DNA of 64,000 bases from Phlebotomus papatasi (Eukaryota > Arthropoda > Insecta > Diptera > Psychodidae). The stretch spans positions 2,976,001-3,040,000 of the forward strand of contig NC_077223.1 of NCBI RefSeq assembly GCF_024763615.1, written 5' to 3'. Positions 24,340-34,969 of this stretch are shown piece by piece (position 1 is the stretch's first letter; every line of letters starts with the position of its first letter). A program made the position numbers and the translations under genes. A model generated the notes under the pieces. It made no database searches. It had not been told where the DNA came from and saw nothing but the letters and a program-made list of their open reading frames with translations.

Positions 24340-25235
24340 AGACCTCTGTATTTAGCTTTGGTCAGAGACTTCATAAACATGATCATGAAAATTTCATGAA
24401 ATCAAAATTCGCATTGCTTACTTTCTCAAATATTTTGCAATGACTGTTTGTGCCACTCATTCAAATTCTTCTTTTTCTCTTAAAAGTCAGTCGTGACACA
24501 TTCAACTTAGTTCAATTTTGATTTGAGTAGAAAAGACAAGGATAGAGGTATGTAAAGCATTTGAGAACAACAGGAATGTGCATTTCCATTTTAATGAAAT
24601 TTGTCTAATCGAAAAGCTGTATCCAGGGCACAAAATTCTAAATTTTTGTAAAAACTGTATTGATAAAATTTGATTTTTTTTACCAAATTTAACTTCAAAC
24701 AAAACCTTAATAGCATAGTCACACCTTTTAGTTCAGGAAAATTTCGTGAAATCAAAATTCACGTCCGTTTCTCACTGAAACATTTGACATATGTGCATGT
24801 AACTCTTTCCCAATTAAAATTAAATTAAACCAAATTGAATTTGGTGTGATGTTTAAGGGAAGAAGAAGAGTGTGAAGGAGTTTGATAGACTTATGTTAAA
24901 TTTTGAGACAGAAGAGGATATGAATTTCGATTTCATGAAATTTTCCTGATTTAAAAGCTGCGCCTGAGGCTTAATGGCTCCGTCGCACCTTTTAGATTAG
25001 TAAAATTTAATAAAGTCAAAATTTACGTCCTTTTTTTTAATACCTTTTTGTATGTCTATCCTACTGCCTCAAACTATTCTGTACTTCTTCTTTTTAACAT
25101 CGCACGAAATTAAATTTAGTTCAGTAAAATTTCGAGACTGAAATAGTGGAATAGACTTATGCATCAGACAGAAGGAAATCTAAATTTCGATTTCGTGAAA
25201 TTTTTCTGGCCCTGAAGGTGAGCCAGAGGTTTTGA
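24340..25235. repeat. Array of inverted-repeat units, family J (CACCTTTTAGTTCAGGAAAATTT)
   Basis: The word AATTTCGTGAAATCAAAATT with CACGTCC recurs near 24390, 24745 and 25010. Its inverse (ATTTCGATTTCATGAAATTT) lies near 24640, 24925 and 25180. Each unit is an inverted repeat of about 250 bp and the units are head to tail. A further single end lies at 31718-31775 (TTTTTCTTGATTTGAAAGGT). This looks like MITE amplification in tandem. Confidence 0.7.
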
Positions 25236-25559
25236 GATAATTTTTCCCAATCAAAATTGAAAATTGATCAGTAAATGTTTATAAGACATGTCTCAGACGA
25301 TACGACAAGTTGATAATGAATTTTCAGTCATTTACCGTCGGGGATTATTAGAATAATATCCATACCACTTCTTTGTGATACTTCTATGGCACTTTCACAC
25401 TAAAATTTTGATTTAGATCAAGTGAGATTTAGGTAATTATCCGAATCGAACTAGTCAAAATTGTCATACCCAATTTAAAACCCCTTGGTAGTTGTTTAAG
25501 TTTCCAATTTCTAAATTTAGTTCAAATTGACCGCAATTCCAGACACTTTCGTATCACTT

Positions 25560-25850
25560 GAAGTTGTTTACCATTAGCATATTCATGGAAACACAAAGCC
25601 AAACACTTTCCACAGTTCGCAAAATTCCGTAGATTTAGCACTATTTCTGACACTATTAGACACTCGTAAAGTCCAGGTATGGAAATAGAGGAATAATCTG
25701 TGGGGTCTCCCTAATAACCGCACAAGTGCTCCTATCAGCATATCAAATGCCCAAGGAAAATCGAATCGGAAGAGGAGACAGAAAAATAAACACAAATCCT
25801 CTTCAACGTTTTGCCAACATCCTATAACCGTTTTGCAACTCAACCATTCG
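25560..25850. other. Unique sequence before an open frame
   Basis: Repeat-free stretch with mixed base composition that ends in the pyrimidine-rich CTGATTTTTAG at 25855-25865, which reads as a possible 3' splice site. Confidence 0.3.
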
Positions 25851-25865
25851 ATTGCTGATTTTTAG

Positions 25866-26157
25866 GGGATGGGAAAATTTTACTGACACACTTGCAGATT
25901 CTACGGAAATTCATATGGTAGCTGAGGAAGGAATAAACGGACATCCTTGGTACATTGAGGAGGAGTTATATGGGGACATCATCACCCCTAGACGACGGAC
26001 CATTTCGAAGATAGAAAATTGTGGTCATCTAGATTGTACAAACAGTCTGGAGCACTCACTTATAATCACATTGAGGTATCTTCTCGGTTCACAAGTGACA
26101 CAACCAAATATTACCTATGACGTTGCCTTGGGGATTAGTTCAGATTTAACCCATTAG
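25866..26157 (+). other. Unexplained open frame, possible terminal exon
   Basis: After an acceptor-like TTTTTAG the frame GWENFTDTLADSTEIHMVAE runs for 96 codons to TAG at 26155. The first in-frame ATG is at 25915, giving 80 residues. The composition is protein-like: acidic and aromatic residues, no low-complexity runs, and third positions less AT-rich than the surroundings. I do not recognise a family. It could be the last coding exon of a lineage-specific gene or an old retroposed piece; chance is also possible at this length. Confidence 0.2.
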
Positions 26158-26159
26158 GA

Positions 26160-26858
26160 CTTACTGATATTTTGTCTTTTTGATGTTTTCTTTACAGAAA
26201 ATTCCGAAAGCGAAAGCTTTAAGGAGTTTCGGCTTTTTAAATAATCGTTTTCCGAAAAAGCATTCCGGAAAAGGCATTCCGGAAAAACAATCCGTATTTT
26301 AAGTTTCATTTCTATAATTATGTTCTCACTTTTAATCAATTATCTAGTTACGACTTGTACTTGTAGAAATACAATCACACAAAAAGTACGACAAGATAAA
26401 AAGGCACAAGAGTTTTTCCGAAAATCATCCGGAAAAGCGTTTGAGAACAAATAAATTGAGGTTAAGAAATTAAACTAAAAACTGTTTCTCTACACGAGAC
26501 AGAGCAGAAAATAAGATACAAATTCTAAAAAAATAGAACACAAAACGGAAATTTCCAAATTGAAATCGAACGTAAAATATTCCGAAAATAACCAGGAAAA
26601 ATTTAATAATGAAAACTGCATAGGTGTAAAACAAAAAATAAGTCTTTTGAAATAGGAAACTCAAAAAATTACACTTTTGCAAAGCACAGATTGAATTTTC
26701 CGAATTTCCGAATAGTAATCAAGGGGTAGATATTATGAGAAAAAATGTCTACACCACTTCCGACACTTCCTTCTGATTAATTCTTGGCACTTCTGCAATT
26801 TGTATGAAAAATCCTTAAAATTGGGCAACCACGTTCAACGTAATCCCCGCCCTCTGAT
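26160..26858. other. AT-rich spacer with repeated TTCCGGAAAA words
   Basis: Short words TTCCGGAAA and TTCCGAAAA recur irregularly from 26200 to 27540. There is no coding capacity. It leads into the duplicated block. Confidence 0.45.
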
Positions 26859-27271
26859 AGTGAAAGAAAATTTCCGGAAAATTGTAACAAAAAAAATTGA
26901 AAACAGAAGTGAGTAAGGGTGGAAAATCGAACGGAAAGGTATTCTTCAGCACGAATAATGCGATAAACACTGAATCTTAGAAGAGATGCACTCAGCGAAC
27001 TTTCGAATAAAAAGAAAAAAAACTTTCGGAATTTGTCTGAAAAAAAAACATACATCAAGGACAAAAGTGAAAGAAAATTTTCCGGAAAATCATAAAAAAA
27101 ATTGAAAACATAAGTGGGCAAGGGTTGCAAAATCGAAAGGAAAGGTAATCTTCAGCACGAATAATGCGATAAACACTAAATCTTAGAAGAGATGCACTCA
27201 GCGAACTTCCGTATAAAAAGAGAAAAAACCTTCCGGAATTTGTCAGAAAAAAAACATTCAAGTCAAAAGTG
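26859..27271. repeat. 206-bp tandem duplication
   Basis: Two adjacent copies: 26859-27065 and 27066-27271. Shared words include TTCAGCACGAATAATGCGAT at 26945 and 27151, and AGAAGAGATGCACTCAGCGA at about 26979 and 27185. By eye the copies differ at about one site in ten. It is noncoding on both strands despite short frames. Confidence 0.9.
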
Positions 27272-27599
27272 CGAAATGTTTGCAGAATCGCAAAAAAAAG
27301 GAGAATTCTTCACGCGAAAAACACGACAGCAAACCAAATCTGCACGGAGGAGACACAAAAATGAATTTCCGAAAAAATAAATAAATATAATATTTCTCAG
27401 AGGAAAGTGGAAAAATACGTTTGAGGTAAAAGAGAGGAAGGGTTGAAAAATAAAAACAAGATAGTGTAAATAAGTAAGAAAATATTATAATTTTTCAAAG
27501 AAATTCCGATAATTCCGGAAATAAACTGAATCAGAAGGAAAAAAAATACAAACTTACAAATAGAGACAGAAATAGAATTACGGGATTGATATCCATTGA

Positions 27600-28500
27600 T
27601 AAAATAGGTCTGAATGGGTTAACGTCCTCTCTGGGAAACCCAAATCATCATAAGCTCTTTTCAGGAAATTTTCATGTAACACGACACAAAAACGCGCTAT
27701 CGTGTCTTCATTAATCCCAAACTTTGGTGTCCACACAGTAAATTAAAATTCCCAACCCCCATGGAAGGTTATCTGGTGGTGTGCCCAGAAAAACCATTGA
27801 CTCTCACGACAGGGTTTTTTTTTAAAAAAAAAAAGGCTGGTATAATAGTAAGCTTCACTTTACCACATTCAATTAAAATCCGGTCACTATAAGCTCTTTC
27901 ACTGGTTTGGAGCTTAATCCAGAGATGATCTGAATGTTGCTCTCTGTAATCCAACACGACAAAATATTGCACCCTTTTTCTGGCCAGCAAAAAAACACTG
28001 CACTGGACCTTGTCAGATCACTCAGCATCTACATTTCTCACCACCTGTCGTCCTCCCGTGGAGCAGAATCTTCAGCAGCTGATGCAATTTTGAACTTCAA
28101 GCCTCTATCTTCTCACCGACTTATTCCCGTGCACGGAAAACTCTGTCCGATACGATGGACGGTCGCGCGTGAACTGAAATGCTGTTCGTGTCAGGCTTCC
28201 GGAGGCAACTCTCGGTGGTATCTTTTGCGCAAGGTTCCCACCGATCTCTTGCTCACTCTCCCAATCTCTCACACAAAACTCTACCGCACACCAGATGGTG
28301 GCTCGGAAGGCGCGAAAGACACGCACTACTGGTCAGGGAGTTCCAGCTCGATGGGCACGAGAGATACTCTGGCTTCGGGGCTGCAGAAAGTGGGTGATTC
28401 CCACACATTTTTTCCCCCTTTGAGCCCCTTCGACACGGTGACTGAAGGTCGAGGATCTTCCGCGGTGGTTCAAGAGGGGATCTCTTATAGTTGATGCGAC
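27600..28500 (-). promoter_or_regulatory. Candidate promoter and first-exon region
   Basis: This is the least AT-rich unique block in the window and it contains no dispersed repeat. On the minus strand a CTATAAGAG box lies at 28490-28482. A TCAGTC initiator-like word lies at 28445-28440. A perfect TGACGTCA (CRE/ATF site) lies upstream at 28533-28540. The TATA-to-initiator spacing (about 46 bp) is longer than the usual 30, so the start may lie between them. The block contains a 186-codon plus-strand frame (27934-28494) that starts with a non-ATG codon and has no known motif; I think that frame is incidental. The transcript direction is inference. Confidence 0.3.
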
Positions 28501-28532
28501 ACGATATACCTTCTCTCCATGTCGTTAATTTA

Positions 28533-28540
28533 TGACGTCA
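28533..28540. promoter_or_regulatory. Perfect CRE palindrome TGACGTCA
   Basis: An 8-bp palindrome bound by CREB/ATF-type bZIP factors. It lies next to the GC-richer block, about 45 bp from the TATA-like box, which gives it more weight than a random match. Its function is not shown. Confidence 0.35.
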
Positions 28541-28559
28541 ATTAAAATGCGCTTACACT

Positions 28560-29100
28560 GACTTCATTCCTACACTCAAAATTGTATTTTAAATTCAGCA
28601 GCTAGAATATTTTACATGGGATTAGAAGAGATTTTCGCAGATGATTAAAAGTTTATAAATTCATTCTTTGCTGTTGTTAATATTAAAACATTACTCTGCA
28701 TAACAATTACTGGATTAATTGTTGCTTTAAACTTTAAACCATAGTACGAAGATTATACAATTTAAAGTTCAACAAAATTAGCTCTAAACTTATTAGGTAC
28801 AAATTGATAAAAACGACTAGTCAAATGCGTAAACAAAACGGAAAGCAAAAATAGTGAAATGTTCTTGACAATGAGAATTTGAAAGTATTTATGCCTATAA
28901 AATTTTAATTAAAGAAATAAAGAATAACATTTTATTCGGTACGAATAAAATTAAATCAATCAGTGAAATTCAATTTATTTTTATTTATTTATTTAAAATT
29001 ATTCATTTAAAATTGAAATTTTTCATCGAAAGTCTGTTGTTAATTGATGAATAAACAATTTTTGTCAATATTTTACTGCTCGAAGTAAAGGGAGAGCAGT
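28560..29100. other. AT-rich spacer
   Basis: No feature recognised. Confidence 0.5.
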
Positions 29101-29103
29101 TTA

Positions 29104-29183
29104 TAGGGGAAAGTGCCCATGCTTGATACGATACAAGCTTAATAATAACAATTTTTTCCAATGTTAATCAATAGTTATGACTC
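29104..29183 (+). mobile_element. MITE, family E, left part, interrupted
   Basis: TAGGGGAAAGTGCCCATGCT then TGATACGATACAAGCTTAAT is the left arm of family E. It is cut at 29183 by the family K element, and family B elements follow beyond that, so its right part has been separated or lost. Confidence 0.7.
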
Positions 29184-29440
29184 TACACTGAGAAAAAAAA
29201 GAGGGTGCGATTAACTTTTTTCCTCATAACTTTAACACTTTTTAGGTGTAAAAATATATCAACATTTTTTAATGTTGATTTTACACCTTTTTGAGGGTAA
29301 AATCAACATGAAAAAGGGTAACTTTAACCTTCAATACACCTAAAAAGGGTAATATTTACACCGATTTCGGATGAATACTGCAGGGTAAAATTAACATTTC
29401 CGGAATGTTATTTTAACTTTTTCGGATTTCTCTCAGTGTA
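29184..29440. mobile_element. MITE, family K (TACACTGAGAAAAAAAAGAGGG)
   Basis: It begins TACACTGAGAAAAAAAAGAG and ends TCGGATTTCTCTCAGTGTA, with TA at both ends. The interior has several inverted AACATT/AATGTT and GGTGTAAA/TTTACACC pairs and makes a compound hairpin. It lies inside the family E copy, so it is the younger insertion. Confidence 0.8.
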
Positions 29441-29464
29441 GCAATATATTTTAATAACTGGTCC

Positions 29465-29825
29465 TAAAGGTGTCTACACATTGGGAGCAATTTTCGTCAA
29501 AAATTGCGTTTTTGACAGAAATTTGACGTTTCCCCCTATAAAGGCCTCTACACATTGGGAGCAATTTTCGTCAAAAATGCATTTTTGACGAAATTTTGAC
29601 GTTTCTACGTACAGCACTGCAAGCAATTTCCTTCAAAGAAGCGATTTTTGACGAAAATTGCTCCGAATGTGTAGAGGCCTTAAAGGCGTCTACACATTGG
29701 GAGCAATTTTCGTCAAAAATTGCGCTTTTGACAGAAATTTGACGTTTCCCCCTACAACACTGCAGGGAATTTCCTTCAAAAAAGCAATTTTTGACAAAAA
29801 TTGCTCCCAATGTGTAGAGGCCATA
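29465..29825. mobile_element. MITE, family B, tandem cluster of about 2.5 copies
   Basis: Three left ends (GTCTACACATTGGGAGCAAT or CTCTACACATTGGGAGCAAT) occur at 29465, 29544 and 29683. Right ends (ATTGCTCCGAATGTGTAGAG and ATTGCTCCCAATGTGTAGAG) occur at 29680 and 29822. The first copy is truncated after about 75 bp; the second and third are complete, about 138 and 142 bp. The arms are about 45 bp and nearly perfect. Confidence 0.88.
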
Positions 29826-30171
29826 AGCCTCACATTTCCTTAAAAAAAATTAGGATCCTAGCCCGTTTTTCCTAGTTTCAGGAAGCAAAAATCAAAAATA
29901 GGTCCAAAACTGTAATTTCGATACATGATTATTTCATAAGTTTTTCTTAATTAATGTCGCTGTTCAGGAAAACTGCTAACATAGGCACATAGAGGGTTTA
30001 TCAATAATAATATTTATGTAAAAATCTTTTTACTTGGGGAAATTGTTTTTGTTGGTGGTGACAAATTCATAAATTCTACCTGTGTCCATCCTATATTTTA
30101 AAAAGGGTCCATGAATGATATTTTAAATGTGGCAACTCTATCATTAGAAGTGATTCTTTCATAATTACACC

Positions 30172-30305
30172 TAGGGGAAAGTGCCCATGCTTGATACCAT
30201 TGAAAGCTTCGTAATGATTTGCGGAGTCACGTTTATTGAGAAACATAAGAAAAACTTAGTCATTATGAAGCTTCCAATGGTATCAAGCATGGGCACTTTC
30301 CCCTA
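30172..30305. mobile_element. MITE, family E, compact copy
   Basis: TAGGGGAAAGTGCCCATGCT then TGATACCATTGAAAGCTTCG on the left; GAAGCTTCCAATGGTATCAA then GCATGGGCACTTTCCCCTA on the right. The arms are about 50 bp and nearly perfect and the total is 134 bp, so it is almost one hairpin. Confidence 0.92.
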
Positions 30306-30446
30306 TTGTAATCCTCCAATTTTTTCGACAAGTGACATATTCTTCAACCGTGTTGCGTGAATTTTAAGGTTGCAGAGTGACATTTTCATGAACTCAAAGT
30401 GAAATAATGGTTTTCGCTAGCGCCCTAATGTCATAAAAACATGGCT

Positions 30447-30591
30447 TAAGGCCTCTACACATTGGGAGCAATTTTCGTCAAAAATCGCTTTTTTGAAGGA
30501 AATTACTTGCAGTGCTGGACGAGAAAACGTCAAAATTTTGTCTAAAATGCAATTTTTGACGAAAATTGCTCCCAATGTGTAGAGGCCTTTA
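30447..30591. mobile_element. MITE, family B, complete copy
   Basis: AAGGCCTCTACACATTGGGA on the left and TCCCAATGTGTAGAGGCCTT on the right, about 145 bp, with the same interior words (GTCAAAAATCGC, GACGAAAATTGC) as the cluster at 29465. Confidence 0.92.
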
Positions 30592-30599
30592 GAAAAATT

Positions 30600-31270
30600 A
30601 CATAAAAGTGATTTTAAAACTAATAACCAGTCTTACAAACGATTTAAGCAGATAGATTGGAGTTCAGTCTAAATGTTGATGTGCAATTTTTTCTATCAAC
30701 AATTGCACATCAATTTTTTGCAATTTGTATGCATTGAAAACAGGCATCCGTATTGTCGAATCAATTATTATACAGGAAAGCCAAGGACTCAACTTGTACA
30801 AAAATCAACACTGAATTTCCATTTTCTCCTTGAGGAAAATCTAAGGATTTCCAGGAACTATTTGAGGTGGGCTTATGAACCTAATAAGTAAGAGATTTTT
30901 TTGTCATAGTGGAAGAATCGCTTCGGTTTGTGTGTTAATCAGAAAAAAATTACAAACCTTGGACATCATTTTACAGTATTAAGCATGGGAACTTTCCCCT
31001 AATCAAGTTCTTTCAATTCATCACCGTTCTTGAGCTCAAACATTTAAAGAAATTGACTTTCGGTCTTCGGTGACCCCCCGTAAATAGAATCTTTCTCAAA
31101 CAAGTTGTACCCCAAATTCGAACTACTTCGTTTCCCTTCATCATTTCCACAAGATAATATTTTTTGGTATGTAGAAGATTTTCCGCCACAAAACGGTAAA
31201 GTAGCTATCGAGTCGTTACACACCATGGTACCATGGTAATTGCGTATGATGTATAATACCATGGTAAGGA
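30600..31270. other. Spacer with repeat scraps
   Basis: It contains a lone family E right end at 30973-31002 (AAGCATGGGAACTTTCCCCT) and the inverted scrap of the GGTCACC repeat at 31045-31115. At 31224-31263 ACCATGGTACCATGGTAA is a local palindrome. No gene. Confidence 0.5.
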
Positions 31271-31278
31271 ATGGGTTA

Positions 31279-31645
31279 AGGGCAGAATCACATTGACAGT
31301 AAAATGCTCACCGTATTTCGTTAATTTACGCATTTTCATTGCAATTCTTACGCAAATTCCCGATTACCGTGCGTATTACCTTAATCTCATACTCGGTGGC
31401 ACTATGATTAATCTGGCAACTGTATGATTAATCTCTCAGTCAGTTTTTTTGCTCACCGTGTATCACATTTTCGTTTTATTTCTTTAATTTTTTTTTTAAT
31501 AATATTTTCACCTAATGCCACCGAGTATGCAATAAGGTAATACGGTATTGGAAAGTTTGCGTAAGAATTGCAATGAAAATGCGTAAATTAACGAAATACG
31601 GTGAGGTTACGGCGAGCATTTGATTGTCAATGTGATTCTGCCCTT
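31279..31645. mobile_element. Long-TIR MITE, family L (AGGGCAGAATCACATTGACA)
   Basis: Left arm: AGGGCAGAATCACATTGACA, then ACCGTATTTCGTTAATTTAC and GCATTTTCATTGCAATTCTT. Right arm: the inverse words AAGAATTGCAATGAAAATGC, GTAAATTAACGAAATACGGT and TGTCAATGTGATTCTGCCCT. The TIR is close to 85 bp with a few indels, total 367 bp. Inner arms (CTCGGTGGCA and TGCCACCGAG) extend it further. Confidence 0.92.
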
Positions 31646-31649
31646 AGTT

Positions 31650-32600
31650 CAACCCAAATTTTGAGTACAAAACGGTAGGACATACCAAACATACCCAAAA
31701 CTATTGATAAAATAAGACATATGAATTTTGATTTTTCGAATTTTTTCTTGATTTGAAAGGTGTTCCTGAGGCATTACTTATATTTATTATTGAAATTTCT
31801 GCATTTCATTTTGAATTAATAACTGACAAGTTCATATTCAAGCTAGAAAAATTGTAATTTTTACCAAAACTTTTCTATTAAGGGATTATGTGGGTCATGC
31901 AGACTAAAAAACAGCCCTTTGTTCAACATTTTTGTTCAAAAGAACAAAAAAACAACAATTATGATTCCAGCTCTTAAGCATACAAAGTCACATTAATTAG
32001 TCACATTACAATTATATTTTCAGAAATTTTTATTTTAAAATTTTAAAAATTCAGCCGCTGAGATCTGATTTTTAGTTGCAGTTTTTGAAAAAAAAGCTTA
32101 CTTTCTGGTGGACAGGGTTTCTCAGAGAGAAAATATAGTTTAATTTTGTACATTTATATGCTTATGAACTTGAATTGAAATTTATTATGTTAAAAATAAA
32201 TTAGAGAAAATATGCTATTTTCCAGTCTTTTTGACCCACGTTACCCCTTAAAGAAATTAATTGAGGCACGCCTCTCGAAATGATCCGAAAGTAGTCTTTA
32301 AAAAATCAATCATCCAAAAACTTTGCAGAATTACGTTTACTCGTGAGAATTTAGTTTTTGATTAAAAACATTTAATTTCAGGATCAATAGATAATACTTT
32401 ATATGACCTGGAGCGAATTCAGCTCATCAACATTCCAGATAATTTTGGTTTGTTACGGAAATTGAATTTAATGACAAAATTAATTGGTTATTTTAACATA
32501 AAGAGGCATCAGGGAAGAACTAATCAACAAATGAAAATTTTCTTTCTGAATAATTTGTAAAAACATACGCAAATTATGTTGAATATTTCAGTGAACATAA
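31650..32600. other. AT-rich spacer
   Basis: Contains a single family J end (31718-31775). Otherwise no feature is recognised. Confidence 0.45.
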
Positions 32601-32621
32601 CAGAAGGTGTTTAGGGAAGCT

Positions 32622-32977
32622 TTCAGGTTTTACACGAATTGAACCTTCGCACACTTCATATTTTTCCAATAAAGCCAGTATTAAGTTTCAAATATTCGGA
32701 AAAGATTAGGTCAGATTCATTAAAGGAATATAGAAAAATATGATCCAGGACCCTTGAAAAAGATTGTGGCGTTCCTAAATAGTAAACGACATTAGAATAT
32801 ATCTGATACTGATGGATTTTTATTAAGGACATTTGTTTAATTGTTAAGTGTTTTAGTTGTAATGGGATATTGGTCACGAATAGCCGATAGGCTTCACACC
32901 TACATCAAGGGTAAGGTGTGGATAAAAAAAAGTAAAATATGAAGTGATCGAAGCCTGGAAAACTGCCTATGCCTATC
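32622..32977. mobile_element. MITE, family I, diverged copy
   Basis: AAGCTTTCAGGTTTTACACG and CCTTCGCACACTTCATATTT on the left; TATGAAGTGATCGAAGCCTG near the right end. AGATTCATTAAAGGAATATA in between matches the family I interior. Decayed. Confidence 0.5.
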
Positions 32978-32979
32978 TT

Positions 32980-34300
32980 AAACAGACCTTGACAGAACAT
33001 CACATAGCACTGTGGTAGAGTGGAAGCTTAGTAGAAATATTTTCAATTTGAATTTCAGTTAAGGACTTCGAGAACAATTTAATTATAGCAAATGATGTAT
33101 AAAAATTTTCAAAGAATTAAAAAGAAAAACTTGATGATTTTGTTTATTTAAATCAAGGAATTTTGAAAGTCATATGCAAAATAAAACATGAAAATAATCT
33201 CGAAGAAAATCTATACACTTGACTGGTTTACAAAATACGCTCGTAACACAATTCACAGGAATAACACTAAAAACACTTGAGGAAGACCAAAAAGGAGTAA
33301 GAAAAAAATTCACAATAAGCGCCCTTTCAATCGCTCTTGAACACTTTCACCCTACCGTATCTGTTTGGGAGATCAGAAAAGCCGGGAAAAGTGCCTTCAT
33401 AGGCTTTTCTCTTGAGCAACAAATTCAACACTCCATAAGCCCCAGCGATAGCATCGAAACCTTTTCACGGGGAGGGAGTGTGAGCTCCTGGAGATTAATG
33501 TGCAGCTGAAGAGGCCTCAATTCCCCATGAAAATATCCATGAAATGTCTGACATGGGGAAGAAAAAGCGGATGAGCGTGAAAAGAAAAGAGGCATCCCAA
33601 TTGGATGATTTTTCAAACTAAAAAGCTTTTTCGTGTTGAGCTTAATTCCTGTTGGAGTTCCGATGTTCCTTGGGGTCCATTCCTGTGGGAGAGATATTCA
33701 AAAGTGTCAACGATTTAATGAGGCTATTGGACTGTTGAATGAATGGTGTTCCGAATGGGGTTGAAGTTGAAAGAATAGCAGGTTTTCTAACATTTAAGAT
33801 TTAGAAGATAGTTGGGAATATCTCTCACTCTGATAGCAGCTTGTCTATCTTAAGAAATCCCTCTTCAAGAGAATCGACACAATCATTCCTCTGTTTATAC
33901 TTGAGATTCTCAGGGGGTGGGAATGGGATGGTTTAACCCAATCCTCCTCCGCTCAAAGAGGTGTATCAGTACACTTTGAATATAGCCAGAGTTTCACTCC
34001 CAACAGCACCATTTTATTGGTTTTATTGCTTCAAGTATTATAGTATAATAATAATAATAATAATAATATATTTATTACTTTTGAAGAAACTTGATAACTT
34101 GGTATTGCGCATAAGCTGACATTCATCCCCAAATGAACGTATTTTGACACGACTTTAAAGTTTTCATGCTACTCTATTCATCTCTTCATCAATATCACAT
34201 TTATAGCTCATGGAACTCGAGATATCCCCTTGGAATTTCTGAGAAACCCTCAAAAAGTAAAGAGAAAATAGTTTCTTAACTCTCCTTCATGGGGAGTCTT
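32980..34300. other. Unique repeat-poor block
   Basis: No dispersed family is present. Frames at 33219-33509 (plus) and 33425-33616 (minus) overlap and lack known motifs; the plus frame starts with TTG. At 34045-34068 there is a short (TAA)n microsatellite. Confidence 0.45.
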
Positions 34301-34307
34301 ACTCTAA

Positions 34308-34529
34308 ACAAAAGGTTGTAAAACGTACAAATTCATTTATTATCCGAATAAGGCAAAAGATTCTCCAGAAAAGCTATGCAAGCCATTGCGAAGACGTGTC
34401 GACTTCGGAGCAGACCTAGGACAAGGATGGCTGAATCAAATTCAGAATCTTGCCTTGGAGCGCCTTGATATCGGACACGAACTAAACAACAAGCATCGTT
34501 TTACAATCAAATTTCGACGGAAAAGTTAG
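34308..34529 (+). other. Short open frame of 73 codons, not recognised
   Basis: The frame is open from a stop at 34305 to TAG at 34527 and has no early ATG. It reads ...KPLRRRVDFGADLGQGWLNQ... with a basic C-terminus (KFRRKS). The middle part is less AT-rich than its surroundings. It could be a relic of a transposase or an exon; I cannot name a family. Confidence 0.15.
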
Positions 34530-34561
34530 TTTTTTTCTACTGAAAAGCAACAATGTTACTG

Positions 34562-34964
34562 TGGTATCACACTTGCACATTAAAATTTTAATATGATTTA
34601 CATTAATTGTCGCTGGTGAGAGTCCAAATGTGTAATTTGTGTGTTTGAATCATTTTATATTCAAAATTTGATCCATTTGTTCATAAAAAGGTAGACTTGA
34701 CCCGCAAAATTTGATATAAATTGATTTATAGCATTAATGCGAAAAAATTAATGCGATTTTCTCTTTAATTTTTTAATGTGAAAAATATTTATGCTTTAGG
34801 TAAATTTAAACTTATTTTTGCAGGCCAAGTCCATTTCTTTATCAATAAATAGAAAAACCCCAAATATTAAGTGACTCAAAGACACAAATAACATATTTGG
34901 ACGCTCACAAGTGGCAATTAATGTGAATCACATTAAAATTTTAAAGTGCAAGTGTGATAACGCC
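34562..34964. mobile_element. MITE, family M (GGTATCACACTTGCACATTAAAA)
   Basis: Left: ATCACACTTGCACATTAAAA, TTTAATATGATTTACATTAA and GAGTCCAAATGTG. Right: CATATTTGGACGCTC, AATTAATGTGAATCACATTA and TTTAAAGTGCAAGTGTGATA. The arms are about 70 bp over a 400-bp element. A longer relative (ATCACACTAGGATTTT) lies at 40893-41536. Confidence 0.8.
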
Positions 34965-34969
34965 GTTAG

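Noticed and set aside
28440..28490. Firm core promoter call
   Set aside because: The TATA-like box and initiator word are about 46 bp apart, not about 30, so I kept the call as a low-confidence candidate only.
27934..28494. 186-codon plus-strand frame, the longest in the window
   Set aside because: It starts at a non-ATG codon, has no recognisable domain and overlaps frames on the other strand. The GC-richer composition alone makes long frames more likely. I prefer a noncoding first-exon/promoter reading, with low confidence.
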